A stretch of 11,252 nucleotides of DNA from Clostridia bacterium. GTDB taxonomy: Bacteria > Bacillota_A > Clostridia > Oscillospirales > CAG-272. The stretch lies in NCBI GenBank assembly GCA_017462145.1, contig JAFTRT010000145.1, positions 1 through 11,252 of the forward strand. Direction: 5' to 3'. Shown here one piece after another: positions 1 through 7,346 of the stretch. The notes beneath the pieces were generated by a model. The model did no database searches and was not told where the DNA came from. It saw nothing but the letters and a program-made list of their open reading frames with translations. The translations under genes and the position numbers were made by a program. The first letter of the stretch is position 1, and each line of letters starts with the position of its first letter.

Positions 1-1
1 C

Positions 2-757
2 ATTTTGTTGGGCGAGGACGGAACGCCCAAGGTGTTCTATGGCACCGAGACCGAGCTTACCCGCAGAGACGGCGGTATCACCCTGTGGGAACACCCGTCG
101 GACGCATGGGCTCATGGCACGGAGGTGCAGGCGGTGTACGTTACGGGGCAAAAACTGGCCAATTACAATCGGCAGTCCCGGTCGTTTTATCAGTTGACCG
201 ATCCTGCCGAGCAAGCGGAGCACTTGAGGGAGCAGGGGTACGACGGCTGGTACGTCAGAATGGGGCGCAGCGGTCGAGGCTCGGTGACGGTCTTTTCTCC
301 GACACAGATCAAATCCGCAACGGACAACGTGGGCACCTTTGACGGAAGCAATCCCGATCTCCGCCGTCAAGCCCGTCAAAGCTCTTTGGTGGCCGAGCGT
401 GAATCCCACAAGATCACAAAGGGGATGTCGACGGAAGAGCGGTGTGCCGTTTTGAGACGGCGCACATTATCCTTATCGGCACACGCCGATCCGGTGCAAA
501 AGAACGCCGCTTTGCAAAGCTTGGGGCTTTCCGAAGGAAATCTCGAATCCGCAACATACGGCGACAGGGTAAGACGGTTCAAGGATATCGGAGCATTGCT
601 TTCGGTCTATCGCTCCTATCATATTTCCGATATCGGGCTTGATGTTTTCTTTTCAAAAGAAAATATGCGGGAAAGTGTCAGCATGCAACGAGACCACTAT
701 GTGCGCTTGATGAAGCTGCTGACCTGCTTCGATCGTGTCATCGACGGGGCGGTTTGA
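2..757 (+). CDS. Phage polyvalent protein, C-terminal piece (ART-like end plus first half of an LPD3-like domain); 5' end outside window
   Basis: The frame is open from the first complete codon at base 2, so the gene starts upstream; TTG at base 5 is only the first possible start inside the window. Counting from that TTG, residues 1-115 resemble the end of the ADP-ribosyltransferase domains found in phage polyvalent proteins: GTPKVFYGTE, then YDGWYV near 79-84, then the closing motif QIKSATDNVGTFDGSNPDL at 101-119. That family usually reads YHGT at the first motif. Here it is FYGT, so the histidine is missing and the fold may be inactive. Residues 136-250 (KITKGMS...) match the first half of a domain that recurs downstream at 1151-1843. 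The frame stops at TGA 755-757 and continues in the same frame as the next gene, so this is best read as part of one longer protein. The family is known from phages and conjugative elements, where such proteins are thought to enter the new host with the DNA. The domain assignment is by pattern only. Confidence 0.7.
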   Translation: MLLGEDGTPKVFYGTETELTRRDGGITLWEHPSDAWAHGTEVQAVYVTGQKLANYNRQSRSFYQLTDPAEQAEHLREQGYDGWYVRMGRSGRGSVTVFSPTQIKSATDNVGTFDGSNPDLRRQARQSSLVAERESHKITKGMSTEERCAVLRRRTLSLSAHADPVQKNAALQSLGLSEGNLESATYGDRVRRFKDIGALLSVYRSYHISDIGLDVFFSKENMRESVSMQRDHYVRLMKLLTCFDRVIDGAV

Positions 758-1150
758 GTGGAAATTCACAACCGAAATGCGGGGGGCTACAAGGTGGATT
801 CTTCGCTGAAAAACGTGTACGTGCTTGCCGGTGCGTTTACGGATGGCGATGCGGTCATTCCCGTCAAGCTGGAGGTCAAGGAATTTTCGGACAAAAAAAA
901 TACTCTCCACGTCGCCATTGCGCTGGAGAGAATACAAAAAGACGGGATCGTTAAGCAAGAGGACGTCTCGAAAGACGTTGCCCGACAATACTCTCCCCCG
1001 TCTGAAATTAGTATAGCAGATTATGCTCGAAAAATCAACCCCGAGGACACAAGTTTTACAAAATATTTTCCGCAGGAGTTGCTGACGGCGGCGCAGCGGT
1101 CTGCCGTGGGGCATCATGTTGTCATTCCCACAACAGATCTTCTTTCCGTC
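410..1150 (+). repeat. Tandem protein-domain copy A (LPD3-like), split by the TGA
   Basis: This is the first of two adjacent, diverged copies of one domain. Shared landmarks in order are K-I-x-KGMS at the start, a 'FFSKENMRES / FEFSNNNFRES' element, 'FDRVI / FDQVI', a conserved block IPVKLEVKEF (IPVKLEIKEF in copy B), then 'SIADYARKINP' and 'FTKYFPQELLT'. The two copies are similar in protein but clearly diverged in DNA, so this is an old duplication. The pattern fits the large-polyvalent-protein-associated domain I remember as LPD3; the name is from memory and unverified. Confidence 0.75.
755..757 (+). other. In-frame TGA interrupting the polyvalent protein inside a duplicated domain
   Basis: The frames on both sides of this TGA are the same frame. 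Aligning the first domain copy with the second (CFDRVIDGAV-stop-VEIHNR against VFDQVIHAAIGIEVHKR) places the TGA opposite a glycine codon, GGG at 1478-1480. A single change GGA to TGA would produce it. TGA is used as a normal stop at 6856-6858 in the same block, so wholesale reassignment is not supported by the window. A nonsense mutation is the simplest reading. Readthrough, or reinitiation at the adjacent GTG at 758, is possible; I see no good Shine-Dalgarno sequence for the GTG. Confidence 0.8.
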
Positions 1151-4100
1151 AAGATTGCAAAGGGGATGAGTGACAGCGAACGTGCCGCCATCCTGTCTCA
1201 AAAGTACTTGACAAACATTCCTACGGTGAGGGGCTTGCCAAGCCATATTTCCTCATGGGAAGAGATCAATCGTTATTTTGGCTCTGAAAAAAGAAAACTG
1301 ATACAAAAAATTGCATTAGAATTTGGCGTATTCAAGGATTACAAAAACGAGGATATCGATCTTTCGTTTGAGTTTTCAAACAATAATTTCCGTGAAAGCT
1401 ATGGTAAGCAAAAATATCGATTCGAACAATTTGCAAAGATGTTTTCTGTTTTTGATCAAGTCATTCACGCAGCAATCGGGATTGAGGTACACAAGAGGGA
1501 GGACTACAAGCCGGACATCACATTGAAACATGCCTACGTTTTGATCAGTGCGTTTCAAGACGGGGAATGGATCATTCCCGTGAAGCTGGAGATCAAAGAG
1601 TTTGCCGATAAAGCCAATTCTTTGTATGTAGCCGTTTCATTGGATGGAATAAAAATGACAGAGGTCTCTAAGCAAGGGACTACCGAAAACGGCGTTGCCC
1701 AAAACTCTCGCTCTGTCACCATTAGTATATCCGATTTGATGCAAAAAGTCAACCCTAAACATACAAACTTCACCAAATATTTTCCAAAAGCTTTCTTAAC
1801 AGAGGCACAAAAAAGAGAGCTGCGTTCCCATTTTGAAAAGATGGCTTCTGAAGACGAATCTGCGTCAAGCGTCCGCTACCAACGCCGCAAAACCGACACA
1901 CCGGAAGCAAACGAGGTTCTGCGAGAGCTTTTTGCAAACCATGAAAAGCTGTCAGGGTACGAGCAATATGCAACCGAATTGGCGGCTTATCAGAAGCTAC
2001 AGCACCGTTTGGATCAAGAAACGGAAAGCATCGTCCGCTCGGATGCGAAGCTCGAAGCCCTCCGGGAGCAGCCGATGACAAGGAACACGAGAGCGGAGAT
2101 GGATCGGCTGAACGAAACTCGCAACAAAACCCAACGATGGGTGGAAGAAATCAAACGGCGGATGTTTGCGATGGAGGCCAAACAGCTGGGTAAGGTCGTA
2201 CGAGCTCTGCAAAAAGAGCATTCGCTGGCCATTCAACAGGCCAAGCAGGATCAAGCAACAGAGATCCGAGAGGGCAGAAACCGCACCCAAATGCGGCGAA
2301 AGGTTCTGCGAGCCATTCGCGAGCTGGATCAGCTATTGCTGCACGGAACCCGAGAAAAGCATATCCAACTGGATTTGCAGGATTCCGTGATACAAGCCCT
2401 CAAGGCCATCAATCGGGATACAGTGGATGCCGAGGCCAGACTGGCCAAGCTCCAAGAAGAGCTGGATGCCACCGATCGGGAGAAGCAGCCCCGCCGGTAC
2501 GAGAATCTGTTGCACCGTTACGAAACGGTGCGGCGGCAGGGAGAAAACATGGATCGTCGGTTGGATGTGCTCCATCAGGCCTACGCCTCCTTTGGAAGCG
2601 ATGCCTCGTCAGAGGGACTTCGCCATTCCTATGACAAGGATTTGGACGACATCATCGAGGAGGTTCGGAAGGAGGTGGGCAACGTGCCCCTCCGCAGCAT
2701 GACCTATTCCCAACTGGAATCGGTGTATCGGATGTATCGGATGGTGCAAACCCTGATCCGCAATGCCGACAAGGCCTTTTCCCTGAAGACCGAGCAAACC
2801 GTTCGGGAGCTGTCTGCCAACTGTGTTGCACAGGTGAGGGGCTACGAAAAGCTCCCAAAGCGGAAACGAAACGGTGACGAGCGGGAGGGGGATTCCATGG
2901 CGGTCAGAGGCCTGAAGAGCTTCCATTACAGCACCATGAAGCCTGATTATCTGTTTTTGACCATCGGCTCCCAAACCCTCAATGAGTTATGGCATTCCAT
3001 TGAACGGGGTGAGGAGCAGGAGGCGGTGGATGTCCGAGAGGCGCAAACGCTCTTTGAGAAGGTGTCGGAGGAGTTTGCCTATTCCACTTGGGATCAGACC
3101 CAAAAGGCTTCCTTTCTATCCGCCGACGGAGAGAAATTTCAACTGGACTTGGAGTGTATGATGGCGATATATGCCCACTCCAAGCGAGAGCAATCCTTGT
3201 CCCACCTGTTGGGAGAAGGCATTTGCCTACCCGAGACGGAGACGCAGCAAGTAGGGCCTTTCCGCAGGGTTCACGAGCTTCCCAATCACAAAAAAGGAAG
3301 GATCTACACCTTGTCGGAGGAGCTGCTCCGAGACATTCTTGCCCAAATGGATCGGCTGGAGCCGAGGGCAAGGCTGTTTGTGGATCGGCTTCAAGATTAT
3401 CTGTCCACGACCATGGCAGAGAAAGGAAACTCGGTTTCACGAACTCTGTATGGCATTGACCAGTTTACCGAGACCCACTATTTTCCCCTTCGTACGGTAA
3501 AGCTTTTCGAGGCAGAGCAAACAGACAGCTTTGCGGTGTTCCGCCTGAAAAATGCCTCCTTTACCCGTTCGGTCACCAAGGGAAGCAACAATGCGATTTT
3601 ATTGAGCAGTTTTACCGAGACTTGGGCCCATCACGTTGCTCAAATGTCTCAATATCATTCTTTGGTATTGCCCTTGGAGACCTTTTCCAAGGTGTTTGGC
3701 CACCGCCTTGAGGTCAACTCCGCAAGAGCGAGTGTAGAGGGAAGCGGCAAGGCCCTCGCAGCCGCCTCCTTCCATCAATCGTTGCAAAATTCCATTCGGC
3801 AGGTGTACGGAGATCACGCCGTTTCGTATATTCAGGAGTTGTTGAATCAGCTCAATCAGGGCGTTCGCTTTGATCCGAACAGCACCGCTTTCCGTCGGCG
3901 GCTCACCCTATTTAAGCGTGCCAAAACCATGATGTCGATCTCGGTCATTCTGCAACAGCCGACCTCCTTGATACGAGCCTTTGCTTTGATCGACCCCAAA
4001 TGGCTCATGCCCGGACAGGCCATGCCAACCTGGAAAGAGATGTTAGCGGAGCTTCCCATCTGTGTGCTCAAGGATATGGGCGGAGTGGATCTGGGAATGG

Positions 4101-5038
4101 GAATCAAGGAAGAGCATTACATCACCCGTCGAAGCTACCATGGCCTTTCGGAGAAGATTTCGGGCTTTTGGAACGATGAGGATTACCGCAACGAACGGAT
4201 GACCCGTATGGCGGCTCTGTGTGATGAAAAGACGTGGGCACTGATTTATTATGCCGTCCGCAACGAGACTGCCGCTACCGGTCCGTGGGAACGGGGCAGT
4301 GCAGAATATGTGGCTGCCTGTCGGGAACGGTTTACCGAGATCATCCGTTTGACCCAAGTGTTTGATTCGATCACCTCTCGAAATGCCATGATGAGAAGCT
4401 CCAACGATCTGCTGATGATGGCCACCTCCTTCCTGTCAGAGCCCACGGTGACGATCAATATGATGGATCATGCTCTGTTGCAATGGAGAAGAAGGGAGCG
4501 AGGAGCAGGGAAGCGGCTGCTTCAAATCACAGCCTCCTGTCTGTCTTCCATTTTGGTCAATTCCCTTGTCAAGGCCGCCGTGTATGCCTCACGGGATGAC
4601 GACGAGGACGAGACGCTGACGGAAAAATACGTCTACGCTTTTACAGTGGAGGTTTGGAACAGCCTCAACCCCATGACCTACCTGCCGATTCTTCGGGACG
4701 TGTACTCCCTGTTGCAGGGCTACGACGTGGAGCGGAGTGATTTGAGCCTCATAGCCGATTTGATCCAAAGCAGCAAACGCTTCCTCAAAAACTTGGATCA
4801 GCCTACCTACAAGACCATTGCGGATTTCGTGGGCTCCATCGGCAATTTGTTGGGACTTCCCATCCGAAACATATTGCGAGATTTGGATGCATGCTGGAAC
4901 TTCCTCTGTACCTGGAGCCGAGAAGGCTTTGCGGATAGCGAAAACGGATTTTGGGCCGACGCTTGGGAGGGCTTCCGAGAGGGAACTTTGGATTCCATCC
5001 CCCTGTATGAGGATTTTGCTCATCTGTTTTCGTCGTAG
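758..5038 (+). CDS. Giant phage minor structural / polyvalent ejection-type protein (1426 residues downstream of the TGA)
   Basis: This is the continuation of the preceding frame; GTG at 758 is merely the first codon after the TGA and has no clear ribosome binding site, so the coordinate is conventional. Residues about 1-130 finish domain copy A and 132-362 are copy B. Residues about 375-645 are highly charged heptad-like helices rich in E, K, R, Q and L, predicted to form a coiled coil. Later landmarks are SQLESVYRMYRMVQTLIRNADKAF (about 650-675), ETHYFPLRT near 905-913, and QQPTSLIRAFALID near 1066-1080. A hydrophobic stretch (ITASCLSSILVNSLVKAAVY, about 1257-1276) is followed by the acidic run RDDDEDE, and then NPMTYLPILRDVYSLLQGYDVERSD. 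These last elements are what I associate with huge Clostridia prophage proteins that sit in the virion and may cross or anchor in the membrane during DNA entry. The protein ends TAG. The next gene is a tail fibre. No catalytic domain is evident in this part, and the exact function is unknown. Confidence 0.75.
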   Translation: MEIHNRNAGGYKVDSSLKNVYVLAGAFTDGDAVIPVKLEVKEFSDKKNTLHVAIALERIQKDGIVKQEDVSKDVARQYSPPSEISIADYARKINPEDTSFTKYFPQELLTAAQRSAVGHHVVIPTTDLLSVKIAKGMSDSERAAILSQKYLTNIPTVRGLPSHISSWEEINRYFGSEKRKLIQKIALEFGVFKDYKNEDIDLSFEFSNNNFRESYGKQKYRFEQFAKMFSVFDQVIHAAIGIEVHKREDYKPDITLKHAYVLISAFQDGEWIIPVKLEIKEFADKANSLYVAVSLDGIKMTEVSKQGTTENGVAQNSRSVTISISDLMQKVNPKHTNFTKYFPKAFLTEAQKRELRSHFEKMASEDESASSVRYQRRKTDTPEANEVLRELFANHEKLSGYEQYATELAAYQKLQHRLDQETESIVRSDAKLEALREQPMTRNTRAEMDRLNETRNKTQRWVEEIKRRMFAMEAKQLGKVVRALQKEHSLAIQQAKQDQATEIREGRNRTQMRRKVLRAIRELDQLLLHGTREKHIQLDLQDSVIQALKAINRDTVDAEARLAKLQEELDATDREKQPRRYENLLHRYETVRRQGENMDRRLDVLHQAYASFGSDASSEGLRHSYDKDLDDIIEEVRKEVGNVPLRSMTYSQLESVYRMYRMVQTLIRNADKAFSLKTEQTVRELSANCVAQVRGYEKLPKRKRNGDEREGDSMAVRGLKSFHYSTMKPDYLFLTIGSQTLNELWHSIERGEEQEAVDVREAQTLFEKVSEEFAYSTWDQTQKASFLSADGEKFQLDLECMMAIYAHSKREQSLSHLLGEGICLPETETQQVGPFRRVHELPNHKKGRIYTLSEELLRDILAQMDRLEPRARLFVDRLQDYLSTTMAEKGNSVSRTLYGIDQFTETHYFPLRTVKLFEAEQTDSFAVFRLKNASFTRSVTKGSNNAILLSSFTETWAHHVAQMSQYHSLVLPLETFSKVFGHRLEVNSARASVEGSGKALAAASFHQSLQNSIRQVYGDHAVSYIQELLNQLNQGVRFDPNSTAFRRRLTLFKRAKTMMSISVILQQPTSLIRAFALIDPKWLMPGQAMPTWKEMLAELPICVLKDMGGVDLGMGIKEEHYITRRSYHGLSEKISGFWNDEDYRNERMTRMAALCDEKTWALIYYAVRNETAATGPWERGSAEYVAACRERFTEIIRLTQVFDSITSRNAMMRSSNDLLMMATSFLSEPTVTINMMDHALLQWRRRERGAGKRLLQITASCLSSILVNSLVKAAVYASRDDDEDETLTEKYVYAFTVEVWNSLNPMTYLPILRDVYSLLQGYDVERSDLSLIADLIQSSKRFLKNLDQPTYKTIADFVGSIGNLLGLPIRNILRDLDACWNFLCTWSREGFADSENGFWADAWEGFREGTLDSIPLYEDFAHLFSS
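1151..1843 (+). repeat. Tandem protein-domain copy B (LPD3-like), intact
   Basis: This second copy of the domain is uninterrupted. It begins KIAKGMSDSERAAIL, carries FEFSNNNFRES and FDQVIHAAIGIEVHKR, then IPVKLEIKEF, and ends SISDLMQKVNPKHTNFTKYFPKAFLTEAQ. It serves as the internal reference that shows what residue the TGA in copy A replaces. Copy B is more AT-rich than the coiled-coil region that follows it. Confidence 0.75.
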
Positions 5039-5108
5039 GCGAGAGATGCGGGGAGGCGGTTTTTGGAACCTTTCTTGATAAGACATCCTCCGCTTCGCTT
5101 CGGGGCAA

Positions 5109-5322
5109 GTTTGCTACGCAAACATTGCGTTTCCAAACCTCCAAAGAACTGCACACAAAAGGGGGGTGCTTCCGATCCATTGATTGGCAAAGCCGCTTTG
5201 CTTTCTTCTGAAGGAGAAACCCGTCGGAACACGATGGGTTTCTCGGTTTTGTATCGGCTCGCTTCGCTCCCTCAACAAAACTTCGACTCGCCGCAGGCGG
5301 CTCGCTCCTCTTGCGAAGCAAG
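5109..5322. repeat. Cluster of triloop mini-hairpins with GCAA/TTGC arms
   Basis: Four short perfect inverted repeats, each with a 3-base centre, lie within 214 bases: GTTTGC-TAC-GCAAAC at 5109-5123, GCAAAG-CCG-CTTTGC at 5187-5201, CGCC-GCA-GGCG at 5289-5299 and CTTGC-GAA-GCAAG at 5310-5322. Three of them share the TTGC/GCAA core. The regular design suggests a repeat-derived (REP/MITE-like) intergenic element rather than chance, but copies elsewhere in the genome cannot be seen here. Confidence 0.6.
5214..5244. repeat. Long stem-loop in the spacer (9 perfect pairs, extendable to 13)
   Basis: GAGAAACCC at 5214-5222 pairs perfectly with GGGTTTCTC at 5236-5244. The inner bases GTCG and CGAT extend the stem by four pairs (one G-T), leaving the 5-base loop GAACA. 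It is not followed by a T-run, only by GGTTTTGT, so it is a poor intrinsic terminator. It could be an RNA processing or stability element, or part of the repeat unit that also holds the triloop hairpins. Confidence 0.6.
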
Positions 5323-5457
5323 TATGATGACACAAAACGGGGGCAATGGAAAGCGGTAGGACTCGACACCCGTAACGTCCCGTTCCAAACGAACACTGCC
5401 ATCGACACACAAACCAAAGACTTGCCACTCAAACATAAAAAAGAAAAAGGAGAAACC

Positions 5458-6858
5458 ATGAAGATTACACATGAACTGACCTTGGATGTATCCCGACAGG
5501 GGATACAAGCCACAGTGCCGCTGACTCAAAACGATGCAGGCATTCACAGACTTCGTTTTGCCCTGTGCAACGGGGGGACGCCGATGATTCCGTCAGAGGG
5601 GTTTTACGCCATGCTGTATCTGCCGGAGGGAGAGGTGATGGATCCCGTCACCCTCTATACCGAGGCGGGAGCCTGCCCGGGACGCTTGGAGTATGATGTC
5701 TCACCCCGTGTCACTGCCGGGACGGGAAAACGGGAGGCCGTGTTGCAAATCGTGGACGGAGAGGGCAAGGTGCTCTATTCCCCGCATTTTGCTTTTGTGC
5801 TCGCAGCGGATCCTACCGGGGGCTCGGCGGTGACCAGCTCCCCCGCTTATGCGGCGGTCATTCAAGCCCAAACGGCAGCAGAGAAGGCCGCAGGCCGTGC
5901 AGATGAGGTGGCGGCCTTGGCAGAACAGACCGCCCAAGAGGCCGAGGAAGCAGTGGCAACCGCAAAGGAGACCCTGACGGAGGCGGTCACGGCCTCGGCC
6001 GAAGCACGGCGTTCTGCCGCCGAGGCCGAGGAGCTGGTGGATTCCGCATCGGGAACGGTGGAGGAAGCCAAAGCGGTGACCGCCGAGGCCCGTACGTTGG
6101 CCTCCGCACTCTCTGCATCGGTCTCTTTGGCCGAGGCACGGATCACCAATTTGGAGGCGGCGGCAGACGGAAAGCTGTTCTTGGCCAACCGCCTACAGGG
6201 AACTGCCGTTCCCAACCCTGCTTACGACAACCCTGATGAAGTGCTTCCCACCATGCTTCTGACCAAGCTGGGAGACCTGAGCCGAAGCTTGGGAGCGGAT
6301 CAAACCTATACCCTGCCTACCTGCGTAGGGTCTCTGTTCCTCTCGGAGCGGTTTCGCACGGCTTACCAACCCTTGTGCGTGGGGCAGAGCTATTTCGATT
6401 TGTTGGAGGGGCAGTATCTTCGCTATCTGCAAGGGCGTTATGTGGTGACGGGCGAGGAATCCGCATGGTGCGAACCCAACGGAGATACATGGTCCTATTA
6501 CGTTACGATCCCGGAACTTTCGGATCTGGAGCTCGGGATCTCACTTTCTCTCACGGGGGATGCAGCGGCTTATTTGCTCTCGGCACCGATCCACGAATCC
6601 GATGGAAATGTCTACTTTCCGATTTCTTTTGACAATTACGATGCCTTTGCTGTCGCACTCCCCGGCTCGGAGCTGATCTATCCATTGGAAGAAACGACTG
6701 CCGAGGATATCCAGGTGGATTTTGAACCCGAGCTGTCGGCAACGGCGGAACTTGGCGAAACCATCTCCTCCGACGGAACGGCAGAATTGGAACTGACCTA
6801 TCTGATGCGGCTGGACAGTGAGACAGATTATTTGAATTTGAGCGAGGTGAGCTTCTGA
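5458..6858 (+). CDS. Phage tail fibre / baseplate protein with BppU-like N-terminus and Ala/Glu coiled coil
   Basis: The protein has 466 residues. The start is ATG 5458, chosen because AAAGGAG at 5446-5452 lies five bases upstream; the frame is open further upstream (from 5311) but without such a site. Residues 1-122 (MKITHELTLDVSRQG...) are a beta-rich domain like the N-terminal domain of phage upper-baseplate proteins (BppU/DUF2479 type), which attaches a receptor-binding arm to the baseplate. Residues about 126-238 are an Ala/Glu-rich heptad coiled coil (QTAAEKAAGRADEVAALAEQ and similar), expected to form a trimeric shaft. Residues about 240-466 form an acidic, aromatic-rich domain that may bind the host surface; I do not recognise its fold. 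The stop TGA overlaps the next ATG (TGATG), implying translational coupling. The assignment to the BppU family rests on pattern only. Confidence 0.75.
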   Translation: MKITHELTLDVSRQGIQATVPLTQNDAGIHRLRFALCNGGTPMIPSEGFYAMLYLPEGEVMDPVTLYTEAGACPGRLEYDVSPRVTAGTGKREAVLQIVDGEGKVLYSPHFAFVLAADPTGGSAVTSSPAYAAVIQAQTAAEKAAGRADEVAALAEQTAQEAEEAVATAKETLTEAVTASAEARRSAAEAEELVDSASGTVEEAKAVTAEARTLASALSASVSLAEARITNLEAAADGKLFLANRLQGTAVPNPAYDNPDEVLPTMLLTKLGDLSRSLGADQTYTLPTCVGSLFLSERFRTAYQPLCVGQSYFDLLEGQYLRYLQGRYVVTGEESAWCEPNGDTWSYYVTIPELSDLELGISLSLTGDAAAYLLSAPIHESDGNVYFPISFDNYDAFAVALPGSELIYPLEETTAEDIQVDFEPELSATAELGETISSDGTAELELTYLMRLDSETDYLNLSEVSF

Positions 6859-7067
6859 TGGCATTGGGAACGATCGATGATTCGGTTTTTCCAAGCATCG
6901 CAGAGGCGATTCGTTCGGTTTTGGGCATGGAATCCCCCATGCGCCCCTCGGAGATCATACCGTTCATCCGCATCATGGATCCATTCAATGTTCCAACGGT
7001 CTGCCTTCCAATCGTCCCTGTACGAAATTGTTCTTGCCCAAAACGGCTCTTTCCTACCATTGTATAG
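6858..7067 (+). CDS. N-terminal fragment of a phage tail protein (probably truncated)
   Basis: The 69-codon gene starts at ATG 6858, overlapping the TGA of the tail-fibre gene by one base, with GAGGTGA at 6844-6850 as a well-placed ribosome binding site. Residues 1-40 (MALGTIDDSVFPSIAEAIRS, then MRPSEIIPFIRIM) follow the 'IA-x-AIR ... M-x-PSE-I/M ... I-x-x-I' pattern that opens many tail-fibre or baseplate proteins of Firmicutes phages. After about residue 41 the sequence (PFNVPTVCLPIVP...) matches nothing I know, and the frame ends at TAG 7065-7067. Family members are typically much longer, so this is likely a remnant cut off by deletion, frameshift or a prophage boundary. A genuine short protein cannot be excluded. 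Confidence 0.6.
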   Translation: MALGTIDDSVFPSIAEAIRSVLGMESPMRPSEIIPFIRIMDPFNVPTVCLPIVPVRNCSCPKRLFPTIV

Positions 7068-7158
7068 ATTCAAACATGCATCTGTCAAAAAACGTCATTC
7101 TCCTAAAACCGTATCGGTGTTAAATTGTAAAAAAAATAATTTTTTTTGTAAAAAGGTA

Positions 7159-7187
7159 TTGATTTTTATAAAAAAAGGGTGTATAAT
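7159..7187 (+). promoter_or_regulatory. Sigma-A type promoter with no evident gene downstream
   Basis: The -35 is TTGATT at 7159-7164 and the -10 is a perfect TATAAT at 7182-7187, with 17 bases between. Transcription would start near 7194 and run toward the tRNA gene on the opposite strand. No coding frame with a ribosome binding site follows, so the product would be a short or antisense RNA, if the promoter is active at all in this AT-rich sequence. Confidence 0.5.
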
Positions 7188-7248
7188 GATGTCGTAAGAA
7201 AGAGAATCAAGAAAAAAGAGCGAGAAAGTAATCGGCACGATTTTAGGC

Positions 7249-7270
7249 ACAATATAATAAATTATATTGT
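7249..7270. repeat. Perfect 10+10 bp palindrome, AA centre
   Basis: ACAATATAAT at 7249-7258 and ATTATATTGT at 7261-7270 are exact inverted repeats around AA. This could be an operator, a recombinase or attachment-site element, or an RNA hairpin on the transcript from the promoter at 7159-7187. No T-run follows on the plus strand, so it is not a terminator in that direction. Confidence 0.65.
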
Positions 7271-7290
7271 AAAAAAACGTCAAAAAAATA

Positions 7291-7322
7291 ATACCGCACG
7301 GCAAATTGCCCAAAAACGGTAT
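7291..7322. repeat. Nested hairpin
   Basis: ATACCG at 7291-7296 pairs with CGGTAT at 7317-7322, and inside it GGCAA-A-TTGCC at 7300-7310 is a second inverted repeat. The sequence after it, CACCTTTTTG, contains five Ts set a few bases from the stem, so it might be a weak forward terminator for an RNA started near 7194. Confidence 0.45.
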
Positions 7323-7346
7323 CACCTTTTTGTTCAAAATCCAAAC

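Larger units (their letters stand above)
5039..5457. other. 419-bp spacer without a convincing gene, rich in small hairpins
   Basis: The spacer separates two phage late genes, which are normally packed tightly. An open frame of 98 codons from 5063 lacks a start with a ribosome binding site, has no recognisable motif and is low in complexity, so I do not call it. The stretch 5090-5325 carries several short inverted repeats with GCAA/TTGC arms and repeats of CGGCTCGCT (about 5255 and 5298) and CGCTTCGCT. The last 100 bases before the tail gene are AC-rich and end in its ribosome binding site. I see no good promoter in the spacer. Confidence 0.6.

Noticed and set aside
5063..5359. 98-codon forward frame in the spacer
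   Set aside because: It begins inside the spacer without a ribosome binding site and consists of translated hairpin repeats.
5039..5457. Possible diversity-generating retroelement or template repeat near the tail gene
   Set aside because: There is no reverse transcriptase, and no repeat of the tail gene's 3' end is visible in the spacer or elsewhere in the window.
4803..5513. 236-codon open frame on the minus strand across the hairpin-rich spacer
   Set aside because: Half of it is antisense to the giant phage protein and the rest translates short repeats; the composition is atypical and no start signal is seen.
7087..7283. Direct repeat AAAAAACGTCA (two copies) as a possible attachment-site pair
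   Set aside because: It is short, almost all A, and both copies lie within one AT-rich strip 186 bases apart, so it cannot flank a prophage.
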